Shown: positions 26,583-35,340 of the stretch, in pieces | Layout: each line of letters opens with the position of its first letter | Numbering within the stretch: the stretch's first letter is position 1 | From: Dehalogenimonas lykanthroporepellens BL-DC-9 | GTDB taxonomy: Bacteria > Chloroflexota > Dehalococcoidia > Dehalococcoidales > Dehalococcoidaceae | Length of the DNA: 64,000 nt | Direction of reading: 5' to 3' | NCBI GenBank assembly: GCA_000143165.1 | Contig: CP002084.1 | Location: 186,001 to 250,000, forward strand | The notes under the pieces: model-generated | Seen by the model: only the letters and a program-made list of their open reading frames with translations | Databases searched by the model: none | What the model was told of the DNA's origin: nothing | Made by a program: the position numbers and the translations under genes

Positions 26583-29239
26583 CTTTTCTCCAGCCTGACC
26601 GCGGCCACCTTGAATTCCGGGGTGCCGGCTTCCGGGTCGGCCGCCGGTGAGGTCAGGATGTTGGTCGCCGTTTCCGGGAAATGGAAAGTCATGAATACTA
26701 CCCCGGCTGTCGTCCGGCGTGAAAGGAGCGCCCGGGCTTCGACCGCGCCGCGCCGGGAAACGACCCTGATTATATCACCGTCGGCGATACCCAGTCGTCG
26801 GGCGTCGTCAGCGGCTATCTCCAGCGTCTCCTCCGGCTGGAGCGCCAGCAGTCCCGGCACCCGGCGGGTCATGGTGCCGGTATGGAAATGATAGGGACTG
26901 CGCCCGGTGGTCAGGAGGAACGGATACTCCCCGTCGGGTGACTCGGCCGGCAGACGGCAGGCGGCGACGCGGAAAAGTCCCCGGCCGCGGGTGAACCGGT
27001 CGGTATGCAGTATTGGCGTTCCCGGGTGGTCTTCAGCCGGGCACGGCCATTGCAGGCCGCCGTTTTCCAGCCGTCGGTAATTAATGCCGGCGTAAGCCGG
27101 GACGACGGCGCGGATTTCCTCGAAGACAGCCTCGGCGGAATCGTAATCGAAGTCCCGGCCGCCCAGACGTTTGCCCAGTTCGGCGGTAATCCACCAGTCG
27201 GGTCGGGCCTCCCCCGGCGGCGCGACCGCCCGCTTTACCCGCTGGACGCGCCGCTCGGTATTGGTAAAGGTGCCGTCCGTTTCGGCGAATGATGCCGCTG
27301 GCAGAACGATGTGAGCCAGTTCGGTGGTTTCGGTCGGGAATACGTCCTGGACGATGAGCAGTTCCAGCCGGCCCAGTGTTCGGCGCACCCGTCCGGTGTC
27401 GGCGTCGGACAGCGCCAGGTTGTCCCCGGCCAGGTACAGTGCCTTGATGAGGCCGGCGTCGATGGCATCCAGTATTCCGGGCAGGGTCAGGCCGGGAGTT
27501 GAACTCAGCGGTGTTTCCCAGGCGGCTTCGAAGTCCCGGCGCGCCGTTTCGTCGGCGGTCCGGCGATAGCCGGGAAAGACATCGGGCAGGACGCCCATGT
27601 CGCAGGCGCCCTGGACGTTGTTGTGCCCGCGCAGGGGATTGACGCCGCTACCCGGCCGTCCCATGTTGCCGGTCAGCATGGCCAGATTGGCGATGGCGCC
27701 GACATTGTCGGTGCCGTGGCTGTGCTGGGTGATGCCCATGGCGTACAGGATGGCCGCCGGTCCGGCGGTGGCGTACAGCCGGGCGGCCGCCCGGATATCG
27801 TCCGCCGGCACCCCGGTGACGCCGGCGGCATGGTCGATGTCGAATGACTTGAGCGACGCCGCCAGCTCAGCGAAGCCTTCGGTGCGCTCTTCGATGAAAG
27901 TCCGGTCGGTAAGGTTTTCTGCGATAATGACTCCGGCCATGGCCGAAAGCAACAGCATGTCGGTACCCGGCCGGGGCTGGAGAAAGATATCGGCCTGGCG
28001 GGCCAGCGGAATGCGAAGCGGGTTGATGACTATCAGCCGGGCGCCGGCTTTCACGGCTTGCCTGAGGTCGAAGCCGATGACCGGGTGCGTTTCGGTGGTG
28101 TTGGCGCCGATGACCAGGAAACAGGCGGAAGTCCGCAGGTCGTCCAGCGAGTTGCTCATCGCCCCGGAACCGAAGGTAGCGGCCAGTCCGGCCACCGTCG
28201 GGGCGTGGCATAGCCGGGCGCAGTGGTCGACGGTATTGGTGCCGATGACCGCCCGGGCCAGTTTCTGAATGAGGTAGGCCGCTTCGTTGGTGGCCTTGGC
28301 CGAGCCGATGACCGCTATCTCTTCCGGCCGGTAGCCATGGAGCCGGGAACAGGTTCTTTCCAGCGCCTCATCCCAGCTACTGGTCTGCCAGGCGCCGTTC
28401 CGGTTCCTGACCAGCGGCGATGTCAGACGTTCCGGGTGATGTACGAATTCCCGGATGCCGAATCGGCCCTTGACGCACAGCCGTCCCCGGGAAACCGGGC
28501 TGGCTGAATCCCCTTCGACGCCGGTAATCCGTCCCCGGCGTATCTGGAGCCGGAGGCCGCAACCGACGCCGCAATAGGGGCAGATAGTGGCGGTTTCACT
28601 GTCTGGTTTTACATAATACTTCGGCGTCAAGGCCGCCGTCGGACACCGGGCGACACATTCACCGCAGGAACGGCAATCGGTTTCGGCCAGCGGCCGGTCG
28701 GCCACGGTGCCTACCCGGGAATCGTAACCGCGGCCGGTCAGCTCGATGGCGCCGTTGCCGGTTATCTCGTCGCAGGCGCGGGTACAGCGGGCGCACAGGA
28801 TGCAGTAGGCGCGGTCCAGCCGGAAAAAGGGATTGGAGTCGTCAATCGGTCGCGTCGGGGTTGACGGCGGCAAACGCCGCTCGGTAACCCCCAGCCAGGC
28901 GGCCGCTGTCTGGAGTTCACAGCGCTGGTTCTTGACGCAGGCCAGGCAGTCCAGCGGGTGATCCTGGAGCAGGAGCTCCATCACCGTTCTACGGGCTTCG
29001 GTCAGCGCCGTCGTCTCGGAGCGTATCGTCAGGCCTTCGGTCGCCGCCGTGGTGCAGGCGGTCGGCAGGCCCCGGACGCCGTCTATCTCCACCACGCACA
29101 GCCGGCAACCGCCGTAAGGCTTCAGGTCGGGATGATGGCACAGTGACGGAACGTAGATGCCGGCTTCCCGCGCCGCTTCCAGCACTGTCCGGCCTTCGGC
29201 GGTTCTGACTTCCCGCCCGTCGATGGTCATCTTTATCAT
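26579..29239 (-). CDS. fdhA: Formate dehydrogenase catalytic subunit (molybdenum/tungsten, Cys form)
   Basis: Large molybdopterin oxidoreductase, 886 residues from the ATG at 29239. Domains in order: plant-type 2Fe-2S domain (about 1-78, CRLCVVEIDG); His/Cys-ligated cluster (HPLDCLACVKNQRCELQ); two 4Fe-4S motifs (CILCARCTRACDE and CRSCGECVARCPTAAL); 4Fe-4S of the catalytic domain (CPYCGVGCGL); then molybdopterin domains. The metal ligand is the Cys in CARLCHAPTVAGL, where other formate dehydrogenases have selenocysteine. It receives electrons from formate and passes them to the NuoF/NuoE-like partners. Overlaps the nuoF-like gene by ATGA. Confidence 0.88.
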   Translation of the reverse strand: MIKMTIDGREVRTAEGRTVLEAAREAGIYVPSLCHHPDLKPYGGCRLCVVEIDGVRGLPTACTTAATEGLTIRSETTALTEARRTVMELLLQDHPLDCLACVKNQRCELQTAAAWLGVTERRLPPSTPTRPIDDSNPFFRLDRAYCILCARCTRACDEITGNGAIELTGRGYDSRVGTVADRPLAETDCRSCGECVARCPTAALTPKYYVKPDSETATICPYCGVGCGLRLQIRRGRITGVEGDSASPVSRGRLCVKGRFGIREFVHHPERLTSPLVRNRNGAWQTSSWDEALERTCSRLHGYRPEEIAVIGSAKATNEAAYLIQKLARAVIGTNTVDHCARLCHAPTVAGLAATFGSGAMSNSLDDLRTSACFLVIGANTTETHPVIGFDLRQAVKAGARLIVINPLRIPLARQADIFLQPRPGTDMLLLSAMAGVIIAENLTDRTFIEERTEGFAELAASLKSFDIDHAAGVTGVPADDIRAAARLYATAGPAAILYAMGITQHSHGTDNVGAIANLAMLTGNMGRPGSGVNPLRGHNNVQGACDMGVLPDVFPGYRRTADETARRDFEAAWETPLSSTPGLTLPGILDAIDAGLIKALYLAGDNLALSDADTGRVRRTLGRLELLIVQDVFPTETTELAHIVLPAASFAETDGTFTNTERRVQRVKRAVAPPGEARPDWWITAELGKRLGGRDFDYDSAEAVFEEIRAVVPAYAGINYRRLENGGLQWPCPAEDHPGTPILHTDRFTRGRGLFRVAACRLPAESPDGEYPFLLTTGRSPYHFHTGTMTRRVPGLLALQPEETLEIAADDARRLGIADGDIIRVVSRRGAVEARALLSRRTTAGVVFMTFHFPETATNILTSPAADPEAGTPEFKVAAVRLEKR

Positions 29240-31104
29240 GATACCGCCACCGCGTCCAGCCGGCAGACTTCCCGGCAGATACCGCACCGGTTGCAGACGG
29301 CTTCGTCCAGAATCACCGGCCGGCGCTTGCCGGCGAAGGTAATGGCCTGGGCCGGGCAGGCCTTGACGCACAGACGGCAACCGGTGCACCGGTCGTTGAT
29401 AATGCGGTAGGTGATGAGTGACTTACACACCCCGGCCGGACATCGCCGGTCCCGGATATGAGCCGTATATTCATCGTGGAAATAGCGCAGGGTGGTCAGC
29501 ACTGGGTTGGGCGCGGTTCCGCCCAGGGCGCACAGCGATGTCTTTTTGATCTGCGCCGCCAGTCCTTCCAGCGTTTCGATGTCTTCCGGCCGGCCGTCAC
29601 CGGCGGTAATCCGTTCCAGAATGGCCAGCATCTGCCGGGTTCCCAGCCGACAGGGGACGCATTTGCCGCAGGACTCGGCCTGGACGAAGGTCAGAAAGTA
29701 ACGGGCCACATCCACCATGCAGGTATTTTCATCCATGACCACCATGCCGCCGCTACCCATGATGGCGCCTGAGAGGCTGAGCGATTCATAGTCCAGTCCG
29801 ACATCCGTGGCCTCCGCCGGCAGACAACCGCCGGACGGCCCGCCTATCTGCACCGCCTTCAGTTGCCGGTTTTCCGGTATGCCGCCGCCGATGTCGAAGA
29901 CGACTTCGCCCAGCGGCGTGCCCATCGGCACCTCCACCAGCCCCATGCGCCGGACGTTGCCGGCCAGGGCAAAGACGCAGGTGCCCCGGCTCTGTCCCGT
30001 GCCCATGGCGGCGAAATCGGCGGCGTGGCCGGCCATGATGTAGGCGGCCATGGCCAGTGTCTTGACGTTGTTGATATTGGTCGGTCTGCCGAACAGGCCG
30101 GAAACCGCCGGATACGGCGGCCGGGGTCGCGGCATCCCCCGTCGCCCCTCCAGGGAGGCGATGAGCGCTGTCTCCTCACCGCAGACGAAAGCCCCGGCGC
30201 CTTCCTTGATTTCGACGTCGAAATCGAAGCCCGAACCCAGAATATTCCGCCCCAGCAGGCCGGCCTTTCGCGCCTGGGCAACGGCCTGTTGAAGGGTGCT
30301 GACCGCCAGCGGGTATTCCGCCCTGACATAGACGTAACCCCGGGACGCGCCGACGGCGTAGCCGGAGATGATCAGTCCTTCGACGACCGAATGCGGGTCG
30401 CCTTCCAGAATGGAGCGGTCCATGAAGGCCCCCGGGTCGCCTTCGTCGGCGTTGCAGATGACGTATTTCGGGGCACCGGGTGCCTCGCGGCAGAACTGCC
30501 ATTTGCGGCCGGTGGGAAAACCGGCGCCGCCGCGGCCGCGCAAGCCTGAAGCGGTTATTTCCTCGATGACCTGTTCCGGACTCAGTCCGGTCAGCGCCCG
30601 GTGCAGACCGGCGTAACCGCCGCGGGCCAGGTAATGGCTGAGCCGCAGGGGATTGATATGGCCGCAGTTGCGCAGGGCAATGCGCCGCTGGGCGCGGTAC
30701 ATCGGCATTTCTTCCAAAGAGGGCAGGCCGTCAACCCGGCCTTCGCCGATGGTGCACAGCGCCAGGTCAGGCCGGGGGTCACCCCCGGCAATATAGTCTT
30801 CGATGACCCGGGTCGCTTTTTCCGGCGTCATATAGCCGTAGCTGATTCGGGGCTGTCCCGGCAGGGCGATGTCCACGGTGGGTTCGGCGTAGCACATGCC
30901 GAAACAGCCCACCTGGGTGATGTCGGCTTCGATGCCCAGTCGTTGCAGGGTGGCTTCGACCGCTTCCAGCACGCTCATGGCGCCGGCTACCTTGCCGCAG
31001 GTGGCCGTGCCGATGAGGATATGAGGTCGGGACCCGGCTATCAGGCCCTGCCATTCGGCGTCTGCCGAGGCCTGGAGTTCAGTGAAATCCGTCAACGGCG
31101 GCAT
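29236..31104 (-). CDS. NuoF-like NAD(P)-binding subunit with ferredoxin extensions
   Basis: Diaphorase subunit, 622 residues. The N-terminal thioredoxin-like 2Fe-2S domain (about 25-120, LIGTATCGKVAG, CFGMCYAEP) is followed by the NuoF core: GLRGRGGAGFPTGRKW, CNADEGDPGAFMDR for FMN, GAGAYVCGEETALI-like GAGAFVCGEETALI, and the cluster motif ESCGKCVPCRLG. The C-terminal 60 residues hold two 4Fe-4S motifs (CTGCRLCVKACP, CNRCGICREVC). This layout is that of HndC/HydB-type subunits in NAD(P)-linked formate dehydrogenases and hydrogenases; with FdhA, it suggests formate:NAD(P) oxidoreduction, possibly bifurcating. Confidence 0.9.
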   Translation of the reverse strand: MPPLTDFTELQASADAEWQGLIAGSRPHILIGTATCGKVAGAMSVLEAVEATLQRLGIEADITQVGCFGMCYAEPTVDIALPGQPRISYGYMTPEKATRVIEDYIAGGDPRPDLALCTIGEGRVDGLPSLEEMPMYRAQRRIALRNCGHINPLRLSHYLARGGYAGLHRALTGLSPEQVIEEITASGLRGRGGAGFPTGRKWQFCREAPGAPKYVICNADEGDPGAFMDRSILEGDPHSVVEGLIISGYAVGASRGYVYVRAEYPLAVSTLQQAVAQARKAGLLGRNILGSGFDFDVEIKEGAGAFVCGEETALIASLEGRRGMPRPRPPYPAVSGLFGRPTNINNVKTLAMAAYIMAGHAADFAAMGTGQSRGTCVFALAGNVRRMGLVEVPMGTPLGEVVFDIGGGIPENRQLKAVQIGGPSGGCLPAEATDVGLDYESLSLSGAIMGSGGMVVMDENTCMVDVARYFLTFVQAESCGKCVPCRLGTRQMLAILERITAGDGRPEDIETLEGLAAQIKKTSLCALGGTAPNPVLTTLRYFHDEYTAHIRDRRCPAGVCKSLITYRIINDRCTGCRLCVKACPAQAITFAGKRRPVILDEAVCNRCGICREVCRLDAVAVS

Positions 31105-31592
31105 GAACAGCCGTTCCCGTTGTCAGCAATGTGTTTTACCCCGGCGATGATGGAACCGGCCGATGATCTGCCGATGATTTCTTCATTGACCAGCACCACC
31201 GGCGCCAGGGCGCAGGCGCCGACGCAGGCCACCGTTTCCAGGCTGTATTCACCGTCGGCCGAGGTGCCTCCAGGCTCCACGTCCAGCCCGCGGCGAAGTT
31301 CGTCCAGTATCTTCTCACCGCCGCCGACATGGCAGGCGGTGCCGCGGCAGACCTTGATGATATGACGGCCGGAGGGTTGGAAACGGAACTGGGTATAAAA
31401 AGAAGCCACGCCGTACACGGCGCTTTCGGACAGCTTCAGCCGTTCGGCGGCGGCTGACAGGGCTTCCGGGGGCAGATAACCGAATTCCTGCTGGAGCGCC
31501 TGGAGCAAGGGAATCAGCGCCGAGCGGTCACGGGAGAAACCGGCGGCGATGCGCGTGGCGCTTTCTTCGACTGTCGGTGCCTGACTGCTCAA
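31092..31592 (-). CDS. NuoE-like 2Fe-2S subunit of the formate dehydrogenase complex
   Basis: Thioredoxin-like 2Fe-2S protein, about 166 residues. KVCRGTACHVGGG (about 95-107) and ACVGACALAPVVLVN hold the four cluster Cys (C-x4-C and C-x3-C). Start choice: an ATG at 31679 exists, but the -10 box of the operon promoter lies at 31650-31655, so that ATG would not be transcribed. The TTG at 31592, behind an AGGGCGG-like Shine-Dalgarno, is preferred and gives normal family length. Its 3' end overlaps the nuoF-like gene by 13 bases. Confidence 0.85.
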   Translation of the reverse strand: MSSQAPTVEESATRIAAGFSRDRSALIPLLQALQQEFGYLPPEALSAAAERLKLSESAVYGVASFYTQFRFQPSGRHIIKVCRGTACHVGGGEKILDELRRGLDVEPGGTSADGEYSLETVACVGACALAPVVLVNEEIIGRSSAGSIIAGVKHIADNGNGCSCRR

Positions 31593-31649
31593 TTTACCGC
31601 CCTGTCCGGCCAGTGCCGGGTTTATATATAAGAGGGGAGTGGAAAGTTC

Positions 31650-31679
31650 ATTATAAGCTATCGCCCGTGAGCGCGGCAA
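31650..31679 (-). promoter_or_regulatory. Promoter of the formate dehydrogenase operon
   Basis: On the minus strand TTGCCG (31674-31679) and a perfect TATAAT (31650-31655) are 18 bases apart. It points away from the tRNA promoter that begins 13 bases further on, so the two are divergent. Confidence 0.65.
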
Positions 31680-31691
31680 AGGTGGTTTGCG

Positions 31692-31719
31692 TTGACAACA
31701 CCGCCGCGGCGGATATAAA
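31692..31719 (+). promoter_or_regulatory. Promoter of the tRNA gene
   Basis: A perfect TTGACA (31692-31697) and TATAAA (31714-31719) are separated by 16 bases; transcription would start about 15 bases before the tRNA. Confidence 0.75.
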
Positions 31720-31741
31720 ATTGGCTTTCACTTGTCCACCA

Positions 31742-31816
31742 GGCGGCGTAGCTCAGTGGCAGAGCAGGGGACTCATAAGCCCTTGGTCGGTAGTTCAAAT
31801 CTACCCGCCGCCACCA
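31742..31816 (+). tRNA. tRNA with CAU anticodon, probably tRNA-Met
   Basis: A 75-base cloverleaf with encoded CCA. The acceptor stem GGCGGCG / CGCCGCC is perfect, the D-arm is GCTCAGTGGCAGAGC, the anticodon loop CTCATAA gives CAT, and the T-arm is GGTAG-TTCAAAT-CTACC. The discriminator base is A. CAU could also belong to tRNA-Ile2 (lysidine form) or an initiator. The first pair is G-C, so it is not a mismatch-type initiator. Elongator Met is most likely but not proven. Confidence 0.9.
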
Positions 31817-31833
31817 GAAAGATAATCGTAAAC

Positions 31834-31856
31834 AAGCCCGACAGCGGGCTTTTCTT
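31834..31856 (+). terminator. Terminator after the tRNA
   Basis: The hairpin AAGCCCG-ACA-GCGGGCTT is followed by TTCTTG, 18 bases after the tRNA end. The remaining bases up to hsdM (31857-32084) hold no gene I can support; a TTGACA at 32016-32021 may be the -35 of the hsdM promoter. Confidence 0.7.
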
Positions 31857-32084
31857 GTATCCAGACCTGTAGTTCCTGCGTATCCTCGCCGGTAGCGGAT
31901 TGTCATTCAAGTTACCGAAAGAGCTGTCTCGTATTACTTCTGCATAAATAATGTAATTCTTGGAACGAGCTTACCAGTAGCCTGTATCAATTGATTTAAT
32001 TGAATTGTCCGGTTCTTGACAAAAAATGGTTTCTTTATAAGGTAAAATGAAATACAATGGACTCTGTTTAACGTGGAGAGGTCA

Positions 32085-33656
32085 ATGACAAATCACAACT
32101 CAACCAAAGAGCAGGAACGCGCGGCATTACATCGCACTATCTGGCAAATCGCCAATGATATGCGCGGAAGTGTGGATGGTTGGGATTTCAAGCAGTATGT
32201 CCTGGGAATGCTGTTTTATCGATTCATCAGCGAAAATCTAACCAGCTATCTCAACAGAGAAGAGCGGCGTAGCGGCAATCAAGACTTCGACTACACTAGA
32301 CTCCCGGATGAACAAGCTGAGTTTGGTCGGGCGGATACGGTTAAAGAAAAGGGCTTCTATATTCTGCCGAGTGAATTATTCGTTAATGTTTGTGGCAAGG
32401 CACGTCTTGATGCCAACCTCAATGAGACCCTGGCTACTGTCTTTCGTAATATCGAAAACTCAGCCAAAGGGGCGGACAGCGAAGATGATCTTAAAGGACT
32501 TTTCGATGACCTTGATGTAAATTCCAGCAAACTGGGCAATACGGTAGAGAAAAGAAACCAAAAGCTGACCAGGCTGATAGAGGCAATCGGCGAATTGCGA
32601 CTGGGTAATTATTCAGATAATACCATCGACGCCTTCGGTGATGCTTATGAGTTTCTGATGACCATGTACGCTTCCAATGCCGGCAAATCCGGGGGTGAAT
32701 TCTTTACGCCTCAGGAAGTGAGCGAACTGCTTGCCCGCCTGGCGACGGTCGGGAAAAAAGAAGTCAACAAAGTATATGACCCGGCCTGCGGTTCCGGCTC
32801 GCTTCTTCTGAAATTCGCCAAAATTCTTGGCAAGGAAAATGTCAGAATAGGTTTCTTCGGACAAGAGATTAATATCACCACATACAACCTCTGCCGTATA
32901 AATATGTTTTTACATGACATCAACTATAATCATTTTGAAATCGCTCACGGTGACACGCTGACTGATCCCAAGCATTGGGATGATGAGCCGTTTGATGCTA
33001 TTGTTTCGAATCCACCTTATTCAACTAAATGGGAAGGGGACAGCAATCCCCTTCTGATAAATGACCCCCGTTTTTCACCTGCTGGCGTATTGGCGCCAAA
33101 AAGCAAAGCTGACCTTGCTTTCACCATGCATATGCTTTCCTGGCTTTCAACCAGCGGCACGGCGGCCATTGTTGAGTTTCCCGGAGTGCTTTATCGTGGC
33201 GGCGCGGAACAAAAGATTCGCAAATACCTGATAGACAACAATTACATAGATACGGTTATACAGCTACCGCCTGACCTTTTCTTTGGCGTTACCATCGCCA
33301 CCTGCATCATCGTGCTGAAGAAGAGTAAAAAAGACAATAAAACCTTGTTCATCGATGCTTCAACAGAGTTCGTGCGCGGAGGCAATAAAAATAAACTGAC
33401 CGAAGATAACCTAGCGAAAATACTTGAAGCATTCACGAATCGTACCGACGTGGAATATTTCGCCAAGCTGGTGGATAACAAAGCCATCGAAGAAAACGCT
33501 TGCAATATCGCTGTATCAAGCTATGTGGCACAAAAGGATACCCGTGAGGCCATCGACATCCAAAAGCTCAATGCCGAAATTGCCGGAATAGTCGCAAGGC
33601 AGAATGAATTACGCAAAGCCATTGATGAAATCGTTGCGGATATTGAAGGTGATTGA
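32085..33656 (+). CDS. hsdM: Type I restriction-modification system, methyltransferase subunit HsdM
   Basis: N6-adenine DNA methyltransferase subunit, 523 residues. The N-terminal helical domain (about 1-160; DMRGSVDGWDFKQYVLGMLFYRF) precedes the SAM-binding motif I YDPACGSGSLLLKFA and the catalytic motif IV NPPYSTKW. The ATG at 32085 is chosen for its GGAGAGG Shine-Dalgarno four bases away; a GTG twelve bases earlier is less likely. First gene of a four-gene operon (hsdM, nuclease-like, hsdS, hsdR) that is AT-richer than the surrounding core genes. Confidence 0.95.
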   Translation: MTNHNSTKEQERAALHRTIWQIANDMRGSVDGWDFKQYVLGMLFYRFISENLTSYLNREERRSGNQDFDYTRLPDEQAEFGRADTVKEKGFYILPSELFVNVCGKARLDANLNETLATVFRNIENSAKGADSEDDLKGLFDDLDVNSSKLGNTVEKRNQKLTRLIEAIGELRLGNYSDNTIDAFGDAYEFLMTMYASNAGKSGGEFFTPQEVSELLARLATVGKKEVNKVYDPACGSGSLLLKFAKILGKENVRIGFFGQEINITTYNLCRINMFLHDINYNHFEIAHGDTLTDPKHWDDEPFDAIVSNPPYSTKWEGDSNPLLINDPRFSPAGVLAPKSKADLAFTMHMLSWLSTSGTAAIVEFPGVLYRGGAEQKIRKYLIDNNYIDTVIQLPPDLFFGVTIATCIIVLKKSKKDNKTLFIDASTEFVRGGNKNKLTEDNLAKILEAFTNRTDVEYFAKLVDNKAIEENACNIAVSSYVAQKDTREAIDIQKLNAEIAGIVARQNELRKAIDEIVADIEGD

Positions 33657-33657
33657 T

Positions 33658-34107
33658 ATGAGCGCTAATCCAACCATGAAGATACAGAAAGCTTATAGGC
33701 AATTATTGGCAAGAGATAATCACCTACTGAGCGTGGAAGCGAATGAACGAAGCATTACTCATAAGCTGGCCGAATATTTGCAAGTAGAATTTCCTGAGTG
33801 GAATGTAGATTGTGAATACAATCGAAATGGCCTGGATGGTAAAAAATTGAGTACTTTTATTAAGGATATACAATCCGATGATACTGATGCAGTTTCTGTT
33901 TATCCGGACATCATTATCCATCATAGGGGCACAGAAAATAATTATGTAGTTATTGAAGCCAAGAAAAGTAATTCACGGACTGAAGATATGGATAATGAAA
34001 AACTATGCGCATACAGAAGTGATTTGGGATACGCGCATGCCTACAAAGTAACATTTCCTATTGGTGTCAGGGAGATTAATGTCCAACAGTGTGTTCAAAA
34101 AATATGA
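33658..34107 (+). CDS. PD-(D/E)XK nuclease-like protein embedded in the type I RM operon
   Basis: A 149-residue protein starting one base after the hsdM stop and overlapping the hsdS ATG (ATGA). The pattern YPDIIIHH (Asp84), then VVIEAKKS (Glu100, Lys102), with Glu30 in EANERSITHKLAEYL, is the restriction-endonuclease-like D-x15-ExK core. HsdR already carries its own nuclease domain, so this is an extra, small, probably soluble protein. It might act as an accessory nuclease or in defence against mobile DNA, but nothing in the sequence decides. The fold assignment rests on motif spacing only. Confidence 0.65.
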   Translation: MSANPTMKIQKAYRQLLARDNHLLSVEANERSITHKLAEYLQVEFPEWNVDCEYNRNGLDGKKLSTFIKDIQSDDTDAVSVYPDIIIHHRGTENNYVVIEAKKSNSRTEDMDNEKLCAYRSDLGYAHAYKVTFPIGVREINVQQCVQKI

Positions 34108-35339
34108 TGAATGAATCCATGAACACAATTGAAAAACTAACCGCCGAGCTTTGCCCTGATGGGGTGGAGTATTTTGAATTACATGATTTATTTGAGATTA
34201 AAAATGGCTACACACCATCAAAGAATAGTTTGGAATATTGGAAAAACGGTACGTTACCTTGGTTTAGAATGGAAGATATTAGAAAAAATGGACGTATACT
34301 GTCTGACTCCATACAGCATATTACTGAGAAAGCTGTAAAGGGCAAATTGTATCCCGCGTATTCCATTATCATGGCTACTACTGCCACCATAGGTGAACAT
34401 GCCCTGATAATTGCTGATTCGTTAGCGAATCAGCAATTTACTTTTCTTACCAGAAAAGTAAATCGCTTGGATTGTCTTAATCCAAAATTTGTTTACTACT
34501 ATTGCTTTTTATTGGGGGAATGGTGCAGAAATAATACCAATATTTCAGGCTTTGCGTCTGTTGATATGGGTAAATTTAAAAAATATAAGTTCCCCGTCCC
34601 CCCTCTTCCCATCCAGGAAGAAATTGTAAAAATCCTCGACACCTTCACCACGCTGGAGGCGGAGCTGGAGGCGGAGCTGGAGGCCCGAAAGAAGCAGTAT
34701 GAGTATTATCGGGAGGAGTTGCTGACGTTTGGGGATGACGTCGAGTGGAAGACGTTGGGGGAGGTCGGGACTCTTATTAGAGGAAACGGTTTGCAAAAAA
34801 AGGATTTTGTTGAAGAAGGAGTTGGCTGCATTCACTATGGCCAGGTTTACACGTATTATGGAACTTCAACCAATGCAACAAAGTCGTTTGTATCACCAGA
34901 ATTAGCCAACATTTTGAAGAAGGTCAATAAAGGTGATTTGGTGATCACTAGTACTAGTGAAAATATTGATGATGTCTGCAAGGCGGTCGCTTGGCTTGGC
35001 GAGGATGAGATTGTCACAGGCGGACATGCGACAATTTTAAAACATCATGAGAACCCCAAATATCTATCCTATTACTTTCAAACAACAAGCTTTTCCGAAC
35101 AAAAGCGAAAATATGCAAAAGGCACTAAAGTGATTGATGTGTCCGGTAGCGATTTAGCAAAAATAAAGATCCCCATCCCGCCTAGCGCCGAACAAGAACG
35201 CATTGTTTCCATTCTCGATAAATTCGACGCGTTGGTGAATGATATTTCTGTCGGCTTACCGGCAGAACTCAATGCCCGTCGCAAACAATACGAGTACTAT
35301 AGGGAGAAACTGCTTACCTTCAAACCATTAGGGAATTAG
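34104..35339 (+). CDS. hsdS: Type I restriction-modification system, specificity subunit HsdS
   Basis: DNA-recognition subunit, 411 residues from the ATG at 34104 that overlaps the preceding stop codon. Two target-recognition domains (about 10-175 and 215-365) are each followed by a similar conserved helix region: EEIVKILDTFTTLEAELEAE then YEYYREELLTF, and ERIVSILDKFDALVND then YEYYREKLLTF. The central spacer contains a 12-base tandem repeat encoding LEAE-LEAE-LEAR (34653-34685). In EcoR124-type systems such repeats set the distance between the half-sites recognised. Confidence 0.95.
   Translation: MMNESMNTIEKLTAELCPDGVEYFELHDLFEIKNGYTPSKNSLEYWKNGTLPWFRMEDIRKNGRILSDSIQHITEKAVKGKLYPAYSIIMATTATIGEHALIIADSLANQQFTFLTRKVNRLDCLNPKFVYYYCFLLGEWCRNNTNISGFASVDMGKFKKYKFPVPPLPIQEEIVKILDTFTTLEAELEAELEARKKQYEYYREELLTFGDDVEWKTLGEVGTLIRGNGLQKKDFVEEGVGCIHYGQVYTYYGTSTNATKSFVSPELANILKKVNKGDLVITSTSENIDDVCKAVAWLGEDEIVTGGHATILKHHENPKYLSYYFQTTSFSEQKRKYAKGTKVIDVSGSDLAKIKIPIPPSAEQERIVSILDKFDALVNDISVGLPAELNARRKQYEYYREKLLTFKPLGN
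34653..34685 (+). repeat. 12-base tandem repeats in the hsdS spacer
   Basis: Two perfect copies of CTGGAGGCGGAG (34653-34664 and 34665-34676) and a third copy of nine bases ending in C. Each unit adds four residues (LEAE) to the helix between the two recognition domains. Confidence 0.9.
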
Positions 35340-35340
35340 C

